Positions 22,993 to 34,889 of a stretch of 64,000 bases of DNA are shown here, piece by piece. A program made the translations under genes and the position numbers. The notes below the pieces were generated by a model. That model saw only the letters and a list, made by a program, of their open reading frames with translations, was not told where the DNA came from and searched no databases. The stretch is from Proteles cristata cristata (Eukaryota; Chordata; Mammalia; Carnivora; Hyaenidae): positions 434,001-498,000 of the forward strand of contig JAESUZ010002392.1 of NCBI GenBank assembly GCA_017311185.1. The letters are read 5' to 3'. How positions within the stretch are numbered: position 1 is the first letter of the stretch; each line of letters opens with the position of its first letter.

Positions 22993-25900
22993 GTAAGTGG
23001 CCCTGTCTAATGAAAAGTCCCTTTTTATCACTTTCTGCAAAAGATTCTTTCACTCAGAATTTAATCCATGAGTCAAGAAAGAATTACCCAAGCACACTTT
23101 GAGGTTCTTAAGACAGAACAACATGTAGTATTTATCCAGCCCTGCTGAGATCCCAGGAAAAAGGCCAAACTGATAAAATGAAAGTGTTTGAATACTATAC
23201 TTTCTATTATACGAACGCTCTGATGCCTTTGCTGTGTCATTTTTGCTTTGATATGGTAAATGCCCATGGGAGAGGAGTTTGTTTGTCTGTTCGTTTCTTT
23301 TGGGGCTTAGCTTTATTTATTATACACTGTCCTTAGGAGGCTTATGGTATTATGTCTGGATATTTAATAATGCTCAGAAGAAAAACAAAAATGCTTATTT
23401 GTTTTACTGGTGGCACTTGCTCCTGTTCAGATATAGACTATTAGTAGTGAATTTCCAGTGTGAATTTTCAGCTAAAGTTAGAATTTTCTGAACCTGACCC
23501 TGGCTGTCTTAGACAGTGGTGACATCATCTCCTCCACTGTGACTGCTTTAGCTATCTAATTGCTAGATATTCATTGTGTTGGTAAAGCATTGACTGAGGT
23601 GTTCCAAACGGATTATTTCCTTTATGGAATTAATGTTTCTTTTCCTATCATTTATCACTCTTAACAGAAGTATAAGCAGAATCATCTGTATAGCTCCTCT
23701 TAAATGTCCTTAAAGGGCATTTGTTGGTGATTGTTTTGTGGTGGGAGAGTGCTAGCAGCAGACCTGTAGAAATTAAATAGGCCAAGTAGGTAGTCAATCA
23801 ATATGTATTTGTTGAATGACCACAAGGTGTGTTTTTTTCTTAAGCACGCAGTGTGGAACCGAGTCTCAGTTATTTATCATACTTCTATAATCCCAAGTAG
23901 AAGCTTGCACAGAAGAACATACAGGCTTTGTACTTCTTTGTGATAAGATGTGTGGGATAAACCCGGGAGAACCAGAAAGCCCAGTGTTCTTCTCCATGCT
24001 CTGGAATGGATAGGACTGAAGAGCCACTCTGTATTGCATGAATCCATCATAGAGGCCACTAGAAAGTCTGTACGGAGGAAGGAGATGGAAACTGCGTGGT
24101 AAACGGAGTGTTAAGTGATGCAGCCAGCTTGCAAGGCTAATTTGGAGCTAAAGAGTGTACTGTGGACTGCAAACATATATCCATAATAGTCCTTAAATTT
24201 GTCTCTTTTAGAAGGTCATACTTTTCTTTATTACTTTTACAAACACATTCAGCACACCTGTATTTAAAGCATTGCACCAAGAACATTCTTTAGCATGCAA
24301 GGTTACAATTTGATATATTAAGTATATATGTAGTCACACAATAATTTTAAATTTATTATGTGAAAGCTTTTGCTTATGTAATTTATGCCTTCACCCTTTC
24401 CCAAGCTTATTGAGCATACAAAACAAATAAAGCCCTTTTGTGCTTTAACATTACCAGTGAGCTGATCTGTAGTGCCTGTTTGTCCAAAACAGCATTTATA
24501 ATAGCCAAGAAAATGCTCCCAGTTTGCCATAGCAACTAAGTTCTAGACAAATATTGTATTATAGTTTTATCTTCTGTATTTTATGTGAAATAAAAATAGA
24601 GGCACTTTTCTTTTCATGTGAAATTATTTAAAACATAAATTTGTGTTCCTGCTAGAAGGGAAAAAAATGAAGCAACCCTGAAGCAGTACCTATTACTAAT
24701 GGACTCTTATATTCACCCAAACTGATAAGGCTATTTTAACAGACTGAACTGTAACCTTTGTGCATCTCAAAGTTTAATTTTTAACGTCAATAGCATGCTG
24801 AGAATCAGGCCAGTCACCATGAAACTTTTCTAAGAAACCACATCAGAAATCAGCTCCTCAAACATTTTGCTTGGTCTTGCTTTTTACAACCCATATGTGG
24901 ATGCCACTTCTTTGGTTTACCTGATAAATTTGTTCTAGGCTATGAATAAAACATACTGCATTTCCTTTCATTTAAAAAGATTCTAATTTTTAATTTTATT
25001 GAATGAAAGTTCTGGTAATGGCTGCTTTGTAACATCATTAATTTTTAAAAATGTGTTACACAAGCTTTTAGTTTTTCACACATGAAAAAATAGTTGTGTT
25101 GTTTACTCTTTAGAAAAGTAAACTAAAGGTGGCCATTATACATTAAGGATAAGGATAAATTGATACTACAGCCAGAGCAGACTTATCACTGCATGTCTTG
25201 TTTCACATCTGTTTAAGTGAGCTGTTTTTCAGTTCTTTGTTTCCTTGACAATAAAAGAAAAGACTATATTATTGAAATTCCTAACAGTACCTCCTTGGTT
25301 CAGTAGTCTTGTTGAATTGGTACTACTGAAAAGATCCTTGTAAAGTTGCTCTTGGTAATGGACCTGATTTCCTGTGAATGTTGTCTGTGAAATAGTTAGA
25401 TATTATTTTAATTCCTTTTGCCCTTCAAGATCTGTTGTGCAGATTTTTGAGTATTTATTTCTGAAGAACATTATAGTAATATAAATTATATGAAACGTTT
25501 AGAGGCCACAGATCTATGCTTGTGTTCTTTGCTAATTAGTATACCTAACATTACATAACATTAGTACTTTATATTAAAGACCTTCTGGGGTAGAGAGGGC
25601 AAGTCTATTCCAGTAGAATTGTTAGAATCAGTGTAGCCATTCTTCAGGATTTAAGGTGTGGGAACAAATAATAGATCTGTCTCTGCATTTGGTAGTAAGT
25701 CTCCCTTATGGTTTTCACCCAGTTAATAGGGTTTGTGGTGATCTTCTCTTCTCTGAATTTCTTTTGCACTTAGCTTATAAATGACTTGTAGAAACAACTA
25801 ATTGCATAATTAATTGTAGCATTTCTTGTATTTAGTCTAGCACTTTGGGCGTTCATTCTTTCATTGGTGGAAATGGAAGGGTCAGTGCCCTCTTCCTGAG

Positions 25901-26039
25901 GGCTGTCCCATCCTGTCCCTCCTGCCTTCTTGGGATCCGGGTCATTTCTTCTACACTTTCTTTCCTCAGGTATCTTCACTTGCTCTATGCACTGGTTCTT
26001 TTCTATTATATTTATTGACTTGTTTTTCCCATTAAAAAA

Positions 26040-26285
26040 TTGACAGTGTTCAAGTCCTCAGAAAAATGGAAAGAGTTAAATCTGATGAACACACATAAAC
26101 TTTTTGCCTGGATTTACCAGTGGTATATCCTGCCACATTTAAACCTGCTGTCTTTTTATCTATGTACATAAGTGCACGTTTTTTGTTTTTTTTTTTTCTG
26201 ACTCATTTGAAAGAATTGCTGGCATGACTTTTAACCCCTAGTATTTGAACATACATCTCCTAAGGACGTTTAAACTTGTTTAAGT
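26040..26285 (+). repeat. L1M-like 3' fragment
   Basis: The segments tgaacacacataaacttttt, gtatatcctgccacatttaa, actcatttgaaagaattgct and catacatctcctaaggac recall the 3' UTR of old mammalian L1 elements. The assignment rests on remembered consensus and needs a repeat search. Confidence 0.4.
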
Positions 26286-26699
26286 CTCCCTCATCTTAAG
26301 AAAATTGTAAAAAGAATGCTTTTTGATCTCACGTCATTATTATCCTTTTCCCACCTTTTGCTTCATACTCACTTATTTTTATAATCAAACTTCTTAGTGT
26401 TCCGTCTGTTCTCCATTGTCAGAGCTCTAACTGAAGTCATAGAGGACTTCATCACTGTGTTACTGGAGATTGTAGACGCTTAAGCATTTAGTATGTTGAT
26501 GACTCCTTCTTCCTGAAATACTTTATTTGGAGTCTCTGAAAGTACACTGTTCTAGGTTACTTCTCATTCTCCATAGTGAGCCCTCTTTGCTCATCCCTAA
26601 ATATCAGTTTTCCTCAGGGTCTGTCTTCCCTGTGTACATTCCTGGGGTGATATCATCTTATTTCTGCGTCTTTTGCTGCCTTAGGCCAAGGCCTCATTA

Positions 26700-27255
26700 T
26701 TTCTATTCCTGATTACTTTTGCAGTCTCCTAACTTCCTGCTTTTAACCTATTCCTCTTTTATTGTAGCAATCTTGCTAAATGCAAATTGTACTATCATAT
26801 TACTCCTTTGCTTAACTTTCTGGCTGGTTCCCCATTGGCCTTAGAATAGAATCTTGCTTCCAAGACTCTGTGCTGTAACCCTGGTCTACCTCTTAGCTTC
26901 ACTGCTCTCTTTTACCAATGTTGCCCTCGGTACAGTTCTTCTAAGGCATCATGCTTTTCATGCCAGAGTGTCCAAACATCCTGCCTGCAGTGTCCCTTCA
27001 TCCCTTCCTTGTCTCCAACTCCTCTTCAAAAACTCAGAATTCAACTGTCACATTATCTGAAAGTCTCATCTGTTCCTACCAGACTATCTTCTATGCCTCT
27101 GTTACATCACTGTGTTGTGTTTATCTAGTTACATTCCTGTCTTCTCACTAGGATGGGTGGAGTGCAACAGTGTCTTTTATAAAGTTCAGTCCATAGTATC
27201 TGATAGTGACTAGGAAAATACATATGTACTCAGTAGTGTGTGTTGAAAGTGTGCA
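26700..27255 (+). repeat. L2 LINE 3' region
   Basis: An L2 3' region in sense orientation: tgcagtctcctaacttcctg, tattactcctttgcttaact, ccccattggccttagaatag, aaccctggtctacctcttag, then cactaggatgggtggagtgc and a degraded end. Short ORFs here are L2 remnants or chance. Confidence 0.7.
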
Positions 27256-27661
27256 TTTAGATGACAAGTATTGTTAAATTTTAAGCTTGATTGTATTTGG
27301 AACACAGTGTGACTGTATTATCAGTGGATCTAGACTAACTACTTGGGGAAAAAAATTACCTTGACCATTGATGTCAAGACAATTAGAGAGGAGTTAAAAT
27401 CAAGTTGTTAAGTAATTAGAAGAAAACAGAAGCAAATACCTCATTTTCAAAGAATAAGAAGTATTTTTAAGTTAAAAAAATGATTCACAAAATTAAATGG
27501 AATAAGACAAATAGGAAATAAAATTTAATTTGATAAAAGCACTTTTGCAAAAAAGTGAAACATTTGAGCATTTGAAAAGAGTGTCCATTAGGTCAAGTCA
27601 CTGGGCTAAGGTTATGTAGGTAGTGCCAGACCTGGAATTAGAAGGTAAATTTATTTACACA

Positions 27662-27664
<3 letters not shown>

Positions 27665-27704
<40 letters not shown>
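27665..27704. repeat. (CA)n microsatellite
   Basis: Twenty AC units in intron 5, with a further acacacaa just upstream. Likely polymorphic. Confidence 0.97.
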
Positions 27705-27707
<3 letters not shown>

Positions 27708-27734
27708 TCTGTGTTCTTTCATTTAAGAAAGAGC

Positions 27735-28345
27735 CAAAACTTGGTAAAAAGACTACAATTCAGTGGCTTTTGGTATATTCACCATGTTGTGTAACCATTT
27801 ACTACTAATTCCAAATCATTTTCATCACCCCAAATAATATCCACTAAGCAGTCACTTCACCCCTCCTTTCTCCATGTCCTGGCAGCCACTCATTATTTTT
27901 TGGCTCTATGGATTTCTTTATTCTGGACATTTCATGTAAATGGAACCATACAGTGAGAGACTTTTTGTATCTGGGTTCTTTTACATAGTATAATGTTTTT
28001 AAGTTGTATGCATGTATCTGGACTTCATTCATTTTATGGCTCACTAGTATTCCATTGTATGGACATACCACAATTTATCCATTCATATTTTGATAGACAT
28101 TTGGGTTTTTCCCACTTTTTGGCTTTTGTGAATAATACAACTGTTAACTTATGTGCAGTCTTTTGTGTGAGCATGTTTTTAGTTCCTTGAATAAATATAC
28201 CTACGAGTGGAATTGCTGGGTCATCTGGTAACTTTAAACTGTTTGAGGAACCACCAAACTGTTTCCATTAGCAGCTGTACCACTTTATATTCCCACCCAG
28301 TGTATGGGGGTTCCAGTTTCTTTGCATCTTTGTCAACATACCACA
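27735..28345 (+). repeat. L1M LINE 3' region
   Basis: Old L1 3' sequence: caattcagtggcttttggta, ggcagccactcatt, ttctggacatttcatgtaaa, actagtattccattgtatgg, gacatttgggtttttcccac and gagtggaattgctgggtcat, in the order of L1M 3' UTRs. No intact reading frame. Confidence 0.8.
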
Positions 28346-28895
28346 ATCAACTCTTAACTAAAATCTCCTGGTTTCTACCCTCTAGTCTGTTCTCTGCATA
28401 GCAGCCAGAGGGGTCATTTTAAGATTTAAGGCAAAATATATCACAAACATGAACAACTCAAGGGCACCATTTAATTGGAGTTGAGGGGTTTCATTCACTT
28501 TAACTGTTGTTAGTGTTTTGTGGTGAGCTAATGGCTTCCTCTTTGGGCTTGTCTGACCTCTGTGCCCCAGCAATGGTGGAGACCTCCTCTTTTTTCAGCC
28601 TCGTTCTTGTGCATCGCAGGCATTCAGCACTGATGTTGTCTTCTCCCAGGAAGACTTTTTTGTTTGGCTGACCCTTCTGACCATTTGCTTTCAGCCTGTC
28701 CTCTCCTTAAAAGAACAGTGCAACCATACTATCCAAAATGTCTTCTACCTTCCTTCCCCTCTTCCCCATACCCAGTTATTTCTAAGCTCAGTGAAGATAG
28801 AGACCATGAACGTCTCATTCATCATGGTCTCTATTCGCTAATGCCAAAGTTGGAATATAATAGATGCTTAGTAAATACTTGTTTGATGTGAACAA
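28346..28895 (+). repeat. L2 LINE 3' region
   Basis: The segment starts with tagtctgttctctgcatagcagccagagg, which matches the L2 acacagcagccagagtgatc stretch. It ends tagatgcttagtaaatactt gtttgatg, the L2 terminus. The middle is diverged. Confidence 0.6.
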
Positions 28896-29639
28896 GTGAA
28901 TACTCTTTAGTTGTCTTTAGAGTACATACATGTAGTAACAGGCTTTACCATGGTAGATAGTTACAGGCAGAAGGCAGTGAATATGATCGTCATTTTACAA
29001 ACCATGAGCATCATTTTCTAAGATGATTTTGGTAAATTAGCTGCAGTAGAAATTTCTGGAAAGGAAAAGAAGTATGCCTGACTATACTACACATTTTAGG
29101 AAGGGCAAGAGGAAAGGAGCCCTCTTTCTTTCTTCATGTAGCTTTGCATAATAAATGCTATTGTTCTTTTAGAACCTGCTGGATAGAGAAATCATGTGCC
29201 AGAAGTCTTAGTGTGTTTGCATGGCTCTTCCTTTTCACACCTCCTGACTTAAATGCTCTGGAACACTGTTGGGAAGGAGGTGGTACTAAGGATAAAAGGT
29301 GCAGGATTGCTGAGCTTCAGTTAAACTTGGTTGTTCAGAAAATAAACATTATAGATATGCTGCTAGGTATGTTTAACAGCTCCTCTGAGATACGTGTGCT
29401 CTGACAGTAAGAAACTGAGCTATTTCAGATGCTCTGGTGGTTACAGTTGTGAGTTCAATATGGAAAGTTTAATAACAAGCTGATTCACATTCTTTCCTGG
29501 ACCCTTGTTTTTATGTATATGTGTGCTCTCGTTCTTTTAGCAAATGGCAGCTCAGTTTAATATCTCAGAAGTGTTTAGAGCAGTGGCAGAGCTGTAACTT
29601 TAAAGTATGACGCGTCAGTATATTTACTTTATATTTCAG

Positions 29640-29760
29640 CAATCATTTGGGGAAGAATCTACAGTTGCTGATGGACAGAGTGGATGAAATGAGCCAAGAT
29701 ATAGTTAAATATAACACATACATGAGGAACACAAGTAAACAGCAGCAGCAGAAGCATCAG
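29640..29760 (+). CDS. EIF3H: EIF3H coding exon 6 (residues ~236-276)
   Basis: The acceptor is tttatatttcag and the donor gttggt, a weak site with T at +3 and G at +4. The encoded peptide starts [20 protein letters not shown] and ends KQQQQKHQ. The Leu/Met-spaced helix and following Gln-rich run fit the C-terminal helical part of eIF3h that takes part in the helical bundle of the eIF3 core (family knowledge). The exon follows the longest complete intron in this window, about 6.6 kb. It ends on a codon boundary. Confidence 0.97.
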
Positions 29761-32014
29761 GTTGGTGTTATAGAAAAATTCAACGGACATGGAATTCATT
29801 TCTAAGTATGGTGCTTCAAGAGTTACATTCAAAACGATTGACATTATATTTAATAACGCATTGACTATTAGCTAGTAACTATATCATATTTAAAAAGGTT
29901 CTTCTTTGCATAGTATGTTCCTCACGTATTATTTCTAAGTTGTACTTAAAAACACCTGTCTTAAAGAATGCTGGTGTATTAAACTCAGATTGTGATGGCC
30001 GTGTTATGCAAATAAGAGATACATTTATTGAGGAAATCAGAGGCAGAAGAGATTCTGGAGTGTCACAGCTCATTTCTTTACTAACTATAATTGGTTTGGT
30101 AGTGGCTCATTGCAGCATAGTTAGCAATCTTCAGTTCATTTGAAAAACTGAGCAATTGTGATTAAGAGCAAGCAATTTTGATAGGAAATAATAGACCCAC
30201 TGCTGTGAAATAGATAGTATAATACAGATAAAAACCCTAGAACTACCTGAATATTCTCACATGCCATATACACTGCTGTGGCCATTTAACCTTCTCTTTA
30301 TTAGTGTTGTTTGAAGGCCACATGATTCTCACAGTTCTTGGAATATTGTTTTTTGGACTGTATTCTTCCGAAGGATACTTAAAACACTTGATTCATACAT
30401 AAGTTGATGCCAGAATGTTCATCCTTGAAAATGTTTGTATGTGAGTACTGTGTGTTCATTAAAATGCACTTTAAACAAGATGAGAACTGTACAATTCTCG
30501 GCACACCTACAACCAAGTGGTTCTAAGAAAATTACACTAAAATTTTTAAAATATCAATGTTCATATATAGTGAAATGTAGACACTTTGTTTCTACTGAGA
30601 TTTTAGAAACACATATAACTCTATCTAAAGTATGTATCTCTTAAAGGAAAAGATGATGGGTGGTAAAGATGGTGACCGTGACACACTTCTAAAGGGTAGC
30701 GGGGGCGACGACTGCAGCAAAGACCCAGCCTGGTTCTGTCCTGCTGCTGCTTCCTGTGGGTGAAGGGAGCAGCCTGGAGTATCAACACTGTGAGCCCATT
30801 GATTCTGGAAACCAGTCTTACAGATATTTTTTTACCCTTCAAATATGTCTTTAATTTTTGCATGTGATGTTTATTGTACCACCACCATTCATAACCCTTT
30901 TTAGATTTGCCTGACTTCTCTCAAACCCTGTAATGAGCATAGAAATCTTTGCAGAGGAAGGCACTCACTCCCCTTCTTTAAGAATCCAAGGACTTAAAGT
31001 TTTTTACTCGCCCACCTTGGTTTCTCATTACCTGGCCTTTTAAGGGCTGGGTGTGGGTTATTTTCCCTCTGCTGTTGTAAGCAGCCCACAAGTGTTATCT
31101 CTTGGTTGTTATTTGCTCTATGAGTCTGTAGTTGATCCATACCTTTAGCTATCTCCCCACCTTCTCTTCAGAGATCACAGAAATCTTCAGTTGGAAGGTT
31201 TCTGAAGCATTATCAAAGCCAATATTCATTCTTAGCTATAGGGCTAAAAGCACAGCTGATTAGTAGAAGTGCTTACTACTGTAATAATAATAATAGTTAC
31301 AGTATTAACATCATTGGCATTATTGTTGTTTTGGTCAGTAGGGGTAAAGTTGAAAAAAATTCCCCAATGTGGTAGTTGTTTTCTTTACTTATTAGAGTTA
31401 AGATAAATGGTATTTGTAATGCCGTCATTTACCCCATTGTCATAAATGGTAAAATCACTCCCCTTCACTCACTGATTATGAACTTTATTTTATTTTATTT
31501 AAAAAAAATTTTTTTTAATTTTTTTTTTTTAATTTATTTCTAGGAGAGACAGAGAGATAGTGTGAGCAGGGGAGGGTCAGAGAGAGTGGGAGTCACAGAC
31601 TGAAACAGGCTCCAGTCTCTGAGCTGGCAGTCAGCATAGAGCCCAACACGGGGCTCGAACCCACGGACCGCGAGATCATGACCTAAGCGAAAGTTGGACG
31701 CTCAACCGACTAAGCCACCCAGGCGCCCCTGATTATGAACTTTAAAGCCTCTGGTTTTACACATAACCAGTTTGCCTTTTCCGTATCATTATAGACTCTC
31801 AGAGTGACACTGGAGTTTCCAGCAAAGGAATTTTCATTAACTACTGTCATATTCATTAGCTTCCTAGAAGCGGGAGTTCCCATGGGTTACCATTTAGAAA
31901 ACTGAAGTTTGAATTCAGAGCAGTGGAATTTTGCTGATTTCTGTAATTGACAGTGGTCTGTTTTTCTCCTCTGGTAGGGACGAATAACCACATCGTTTCT
32001 CCTCTGAATTTTAG
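29761..32014 (+). other. EIF3H: EIF3H intron 6
   Basis: A 2.25 kb intron with donor gttggt and acceptor gaattttag. One SINE in reverse orientation lies at 31488-31729, about 285 bases before exon 7. The rest shows no recognised repeat. Confidence 0.9.
31488..31729 (-). repeat. CAN-SINE, young subfamily
   Basis: Reverse SINE with a perfect target repeat tgattatgaacttta (31473-31487 and 31730-31744) and an extended T-rich tail. It is a young-group copy in intron 6, about 285 bases before exon 7. Being antisense to the gene, its tail places a polypyrimidine tract in the pre-mRNA, the usual starting point for SINE exonisation. Confidence 0.93.
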
Positions 32015-32147
32015 TATCAGCAGCGTCGCCAGCAGGAGAACATGCAGCGCCAGAGTCGAGGGGAGCCCCCGCTGCCTGAGGAGGATCTGTCCAAGCTCTT
32101 CAAGCCACCCCAGCCGCCAGCCAGGATGGATTCTCTGCTCATTGCAG
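32015..32147 (+). CDS. EIF3H: EIF3H coding exon 7 (residues ~277-321)
   Basis: The acceptor is ctctgaattttag, followed in frame by TAT CAG CAG CGT CGC CAG CAG. The peptide opens [20 protein letters not shown] and continues through a Pro-rich linker, [18 protein letters not shown]. Together with the end of exon 6 it makes a Gln/Arg-rich, probably coiled or extended, basic segment. The donor gtactg has T at +5 and is weak by consensus. The exon leaves after the first base of a Gly codon completed by exon 8. Further CAG triplets just inside the exon could act as alternative in-frame acceptors. Confidence 0.97.
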
Positions 32148-33549
32148 GTACTGTCACCTGTTGCAAAACATGGCTACTTTTCTTTCTTCCTTAGGAAGCA
32201 CAAGACAAGGAAATATCTATAAACAGAGAAATACATCATAAAAGCTAGTGTGTTTAAAATGGCTGAATGATGAATTTGAATCTGGCACATATACTCTCTG
32301 AAACTTAAGAATACGTCAGTCTTTGTTATTTCTAAGGTTCTTTCTGCACTTCACTCCTTGTTTATCTAAACATTTTTTGAGACGGCATTATAAACTTTCT
32401 AAAGTGGAAAGGTTTTATTTGAGTCATCTTTCATAGAAACCAAGAAAAAAATGTTTACCTTCTCATAATGCAGAAGATCACTTAGCTCAAGCTGCTTACT
32501 TTTCATGTTCCAGTCCAGCACTGAGCCCATGTCTGTTTTGTGGGTGTTTGAATTGAAAAGGTTTTCCCTTACTTTGACTTCTATTGTAGCAACATGAATG
32601 TAATTCTGGATGTACTTTGTCTGGGCATACTTACCATGACACTGCCTTTTGGTGGTGGCATCTTGTGTCCTGTGCTAGGATGTGATTGTACCCTTAGGTA
32701 GCCACAAGAACCTTATTTCTGTATAAATGTTGTTAATACTGTTTCATTCAATCAGCTAGTTGCCTGTGAGAAATTTATTAGAGTGAAAATTGTACTCAAA
32801 AGATGATCTTCCACAATTTCTCTCTTCTATTGATAATTTTCAGTGTGGGGAGAATTCCACATTCCTTAAAATTTTTTAGAATACATACAAATTAAATTTG
32901 GGAAACTGAGACACGTTTTCCTTAAGGTCCAATTGAAGCAGAATTGTATTAATTATACTTTCAAAACACATTGCACAAATGTTGTATTAGATTAGATCAT
33001 TAATTCTAAGACTTAAAGAGTGGTGGTGGATCCCTTCCTTCACGTGGGCTCTCTGCTTCTGCTCTGTCTTGGGTCAGAAGAGGAAGAAACCCTTAGCATT
33101 TGCAGAGCACAGTCTGAAAACCACTGTACTTGTTCACATCTGGGTCAGGTAGGTCCACTTAGTTTGCAGGTCTGTGTGATTCAGTGTCTGGATCTCCTTT
33201 GTGCCTGGCTAAGGAGAGCCGGTGCTATTTTCTCACTTGTCTTAGTACAGCATGCGTCTGATCAACATCGTCAGTACCTTTTGGTTGATAGCTCATATGT
33301 ACGTAACTGTTATGTTTCTTCATTCTCTGTGGAACTGAGAGGGGAAGATAGCCTGTTTTCAAAAGAACTTATATTCTTTATTATAAGGACATGGACAAAT
33401 GAATTGATTGTTATAAACTCTTGATTCAGAACAAAACAAAATAAAGTTCTGGTGATTGTGTATTCTGATTTTCTTGCTTGACTAGTATTCTCGGTCATTA
33501 TAATTTATAGAACATTGTGACCCTCTGTCTTACTTTCCCAAATGCACAG
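32148..33549 (+). other. EIF3H: EIF3H intron 7
   Basis: A 1.4 kb intron with donor gtactg and acceptor atgcacag. A short stretch near 33094-33125 (gcatttgcagagcacagtctgaaaaccactg) resembles the end of an old MER5A-like DNA transposon. Otherwise nothing is seen. Confidence 0.85.
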
Positions 33550-33647
33550 GCCAGATTAACACTTACTGCCAGAACATCAAGGAGTTCACTGCCCAAAACT
33601 TAGGCAAGCTCTTCATGGCCCAAGCCCTTCAAGAATACAACAACTGA
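33550..33647 (+). CDS. EIF3H: EIF3H coding exon 8, C terminus and stop
   Basis: The acceptor is caaatgcacag. The coding sequence gives [20 protein letters not shown] and ends [11 protein letters not shown] before TGA at 33645-33647. This is the conserved C terminus of eIF3h. Adding the six exons gives 767 coding bases before the stop, 255.67 codons, which places the first split codon at residue 97 of a 352-residue protein, the known length. No stop or frameshift interrupts the reading frame, so the gene looks intact in the part that is visible. Confidence 0.97.
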
Positions 33648-33785
33648 GAAAAGGAAGTTTCCAAAAAAGGAGTTAACATGGACTCTTGAGATCACGTTGG
33701 GGTACTTCTTGGAAGAAATACACTTGCATATTGAAGTCTTTCTGCTAATAATAAAATAATGATAAAACAACCTTGACTGCTTGCT
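33648..33785 (+). other. EIF3H: EIF3H 3' UTR (proximal form)
   Basis: The non-coding part of exon 8 follows the TGA. A canonical AATAAA lies about 100 bases after the stop, so the predicted UTR is only about 125-140 bases. The end at 33785 is an estimate from the usual 10-30 base spacing between signal and cleavage; the exact site cannot be read from the sequence. Confidence 0.75.
33750..33755 (+). terminator. EIF3H: EIF3H poly(A) signal AATAAA
   Basis: AATAAA sits in the AT-rich stretch gctaataataaaataatgat, with T/GT-rich sequence downstream near 33811-33830 (ttttatttttgttttgctta) that could serve as the downstream element. It is the first canonical signal after the stop codon. A second AATAAA at 34377-34382 could give a longer, minor transcript. 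Confidence 0.8.
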
Positions 33786-34376
33786 CATTTGATTTTAGCC
33801 ACATGTAGCTTTTTATTTTTGTTTTGCTTATGCTATTTACTTCCAAAAGATAAAACAGATTTGACCAGAAGCCTCATCAGGCTCAGATCTTCAGGCTCCG
33901 TCACCTTTGCTACGACCTCTGAAACACCGCCTTCAACACAGAGTCCAGTGCTGCTTGTCCCAACTCCTGACCCAGAGGCTCTGGCACTACTGTGAGTTCT
34001 TGTGCTTCATCCTGTCAAACCCGGGCCCCTGGAAGGCCAGGCCTTGTGTGCTTGCCCAGGCATTCCTCGTCCCTAGGCTTCGAACTGCTTGCTGCGCTGC
34101 TTAGTGTCCTGCTTTATCGTTTCTGCAGGTGATGGTCCGCCAGGCCCCATGCTCATACGTCATTAATTGGGCACTAGAATTAAAAAAAAAAAATTCACCA
34201 GAGGAACCATATTTTGTATGAAAAAGAAATCCATTCTGTGTATTTTTTTATTTAGGACTTCATGTTTATCCATACCATGAAGTATAATTCTGCTGATATC
34301 ATGTTTTATGAGTGGGGAAAGAAGAATTGGAAAAATAGTACTACATGGGGGGCTTTTAATTTCAGATTTGAATGAT

Positions 34377-34382
34377 AATAAA
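34377..34382 (+). terminator. possible distal AATAAA signal
   Basis: An AATAAA hexamer lies about 730 bases after the EIF3H stop, in gaatgataataaaagatccc. It could be an alternative distal poly(A) signal or chance in AT-rich DNA. Only 3'-end RNA data would decide. Confidence 0.25.
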
Positions 34383-34589
34383 AGATCCCACTGTGTGGAA
34401 TGTCAAAGTCCATGAGATGTACAGCTGGTGGAAGTGTGCCTGGGAGACTCCGCCTAGTGATTTTCATCTTGAAGACGTGGCCTATAGAAAAATGATCAGA
34501 AAGAATGGGTGAGGGGTAAGGGGAGTTGGGAAATCGTTTTTTCCCCGGGAAACATTGTTTTGGAGGTAACACTGAGGCTCTGGGATCAG

Positions 34590-34810
34590 GCAGCTGGGTG
34601 GAAACCTGACCTTTTTCCCTCTGAGGTGTACTTAAACAAGCTGCTTAACCTCTGTGTGTCTCACTTTCCTCATCCAAATGAGATGCAAAGAGGGGACAGG
34701 CATATTGCCCTGTAGGATGGGTGTGAATGTTGAAGAAGTTTATTGAAGGTTGGGGTGAATTGCATCGAACAGTGTTTGGTACATCGCAGAGGCTCAGTGT
34801 GGACTGTGAT
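34590..34810 (+). repeat. MIR element
   Basis: The order ggctctgggatcaggcagctgggt, aacaagctgcttaacctctg, cactttcctcatcc and cagtgtttggtacatcgcag matches a nearly full MIR. It starts about 800 bases after the EIF3H poly(A) signal. Confidence 0.75.
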
Positions 34811-34889
34811 GAAGAGTACACTCTCAAGTTCTCTGTTCAGGATATGGGTTGTTAGCAGGCTTTTGCTTTTAAAAAGCTGTGGCTCTTGA

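Larger units (their letters stand above)
22993..29639 (+). other. EIF3H: EIF3H intron 5
   Basis: A 6.6 kb intron, the longest complete one here. Its second half is largely ancient repeats: L2 at about 26700-27255, a (CA)n block, an L1M tail at about 27735-28345 and another L2 at about 28346-28895. The first half (22993-26030) holds little that I can assign. There is no carnivore SINE. Confidence 0.9.

Noticed and set aside
33020..33424. 134-codon open reading frame in EIF3H intron 7
   Set aside because: It lies between intact exons, includes a MER5A-like stretch and has no recognisable protein family. Chance ORF.
33845..34110. CpG-containing block as a promoter of a downstream gene
   Set aside because: CpG density is modest, there is no exon or transcription-start signature, and no gene follows within the window.
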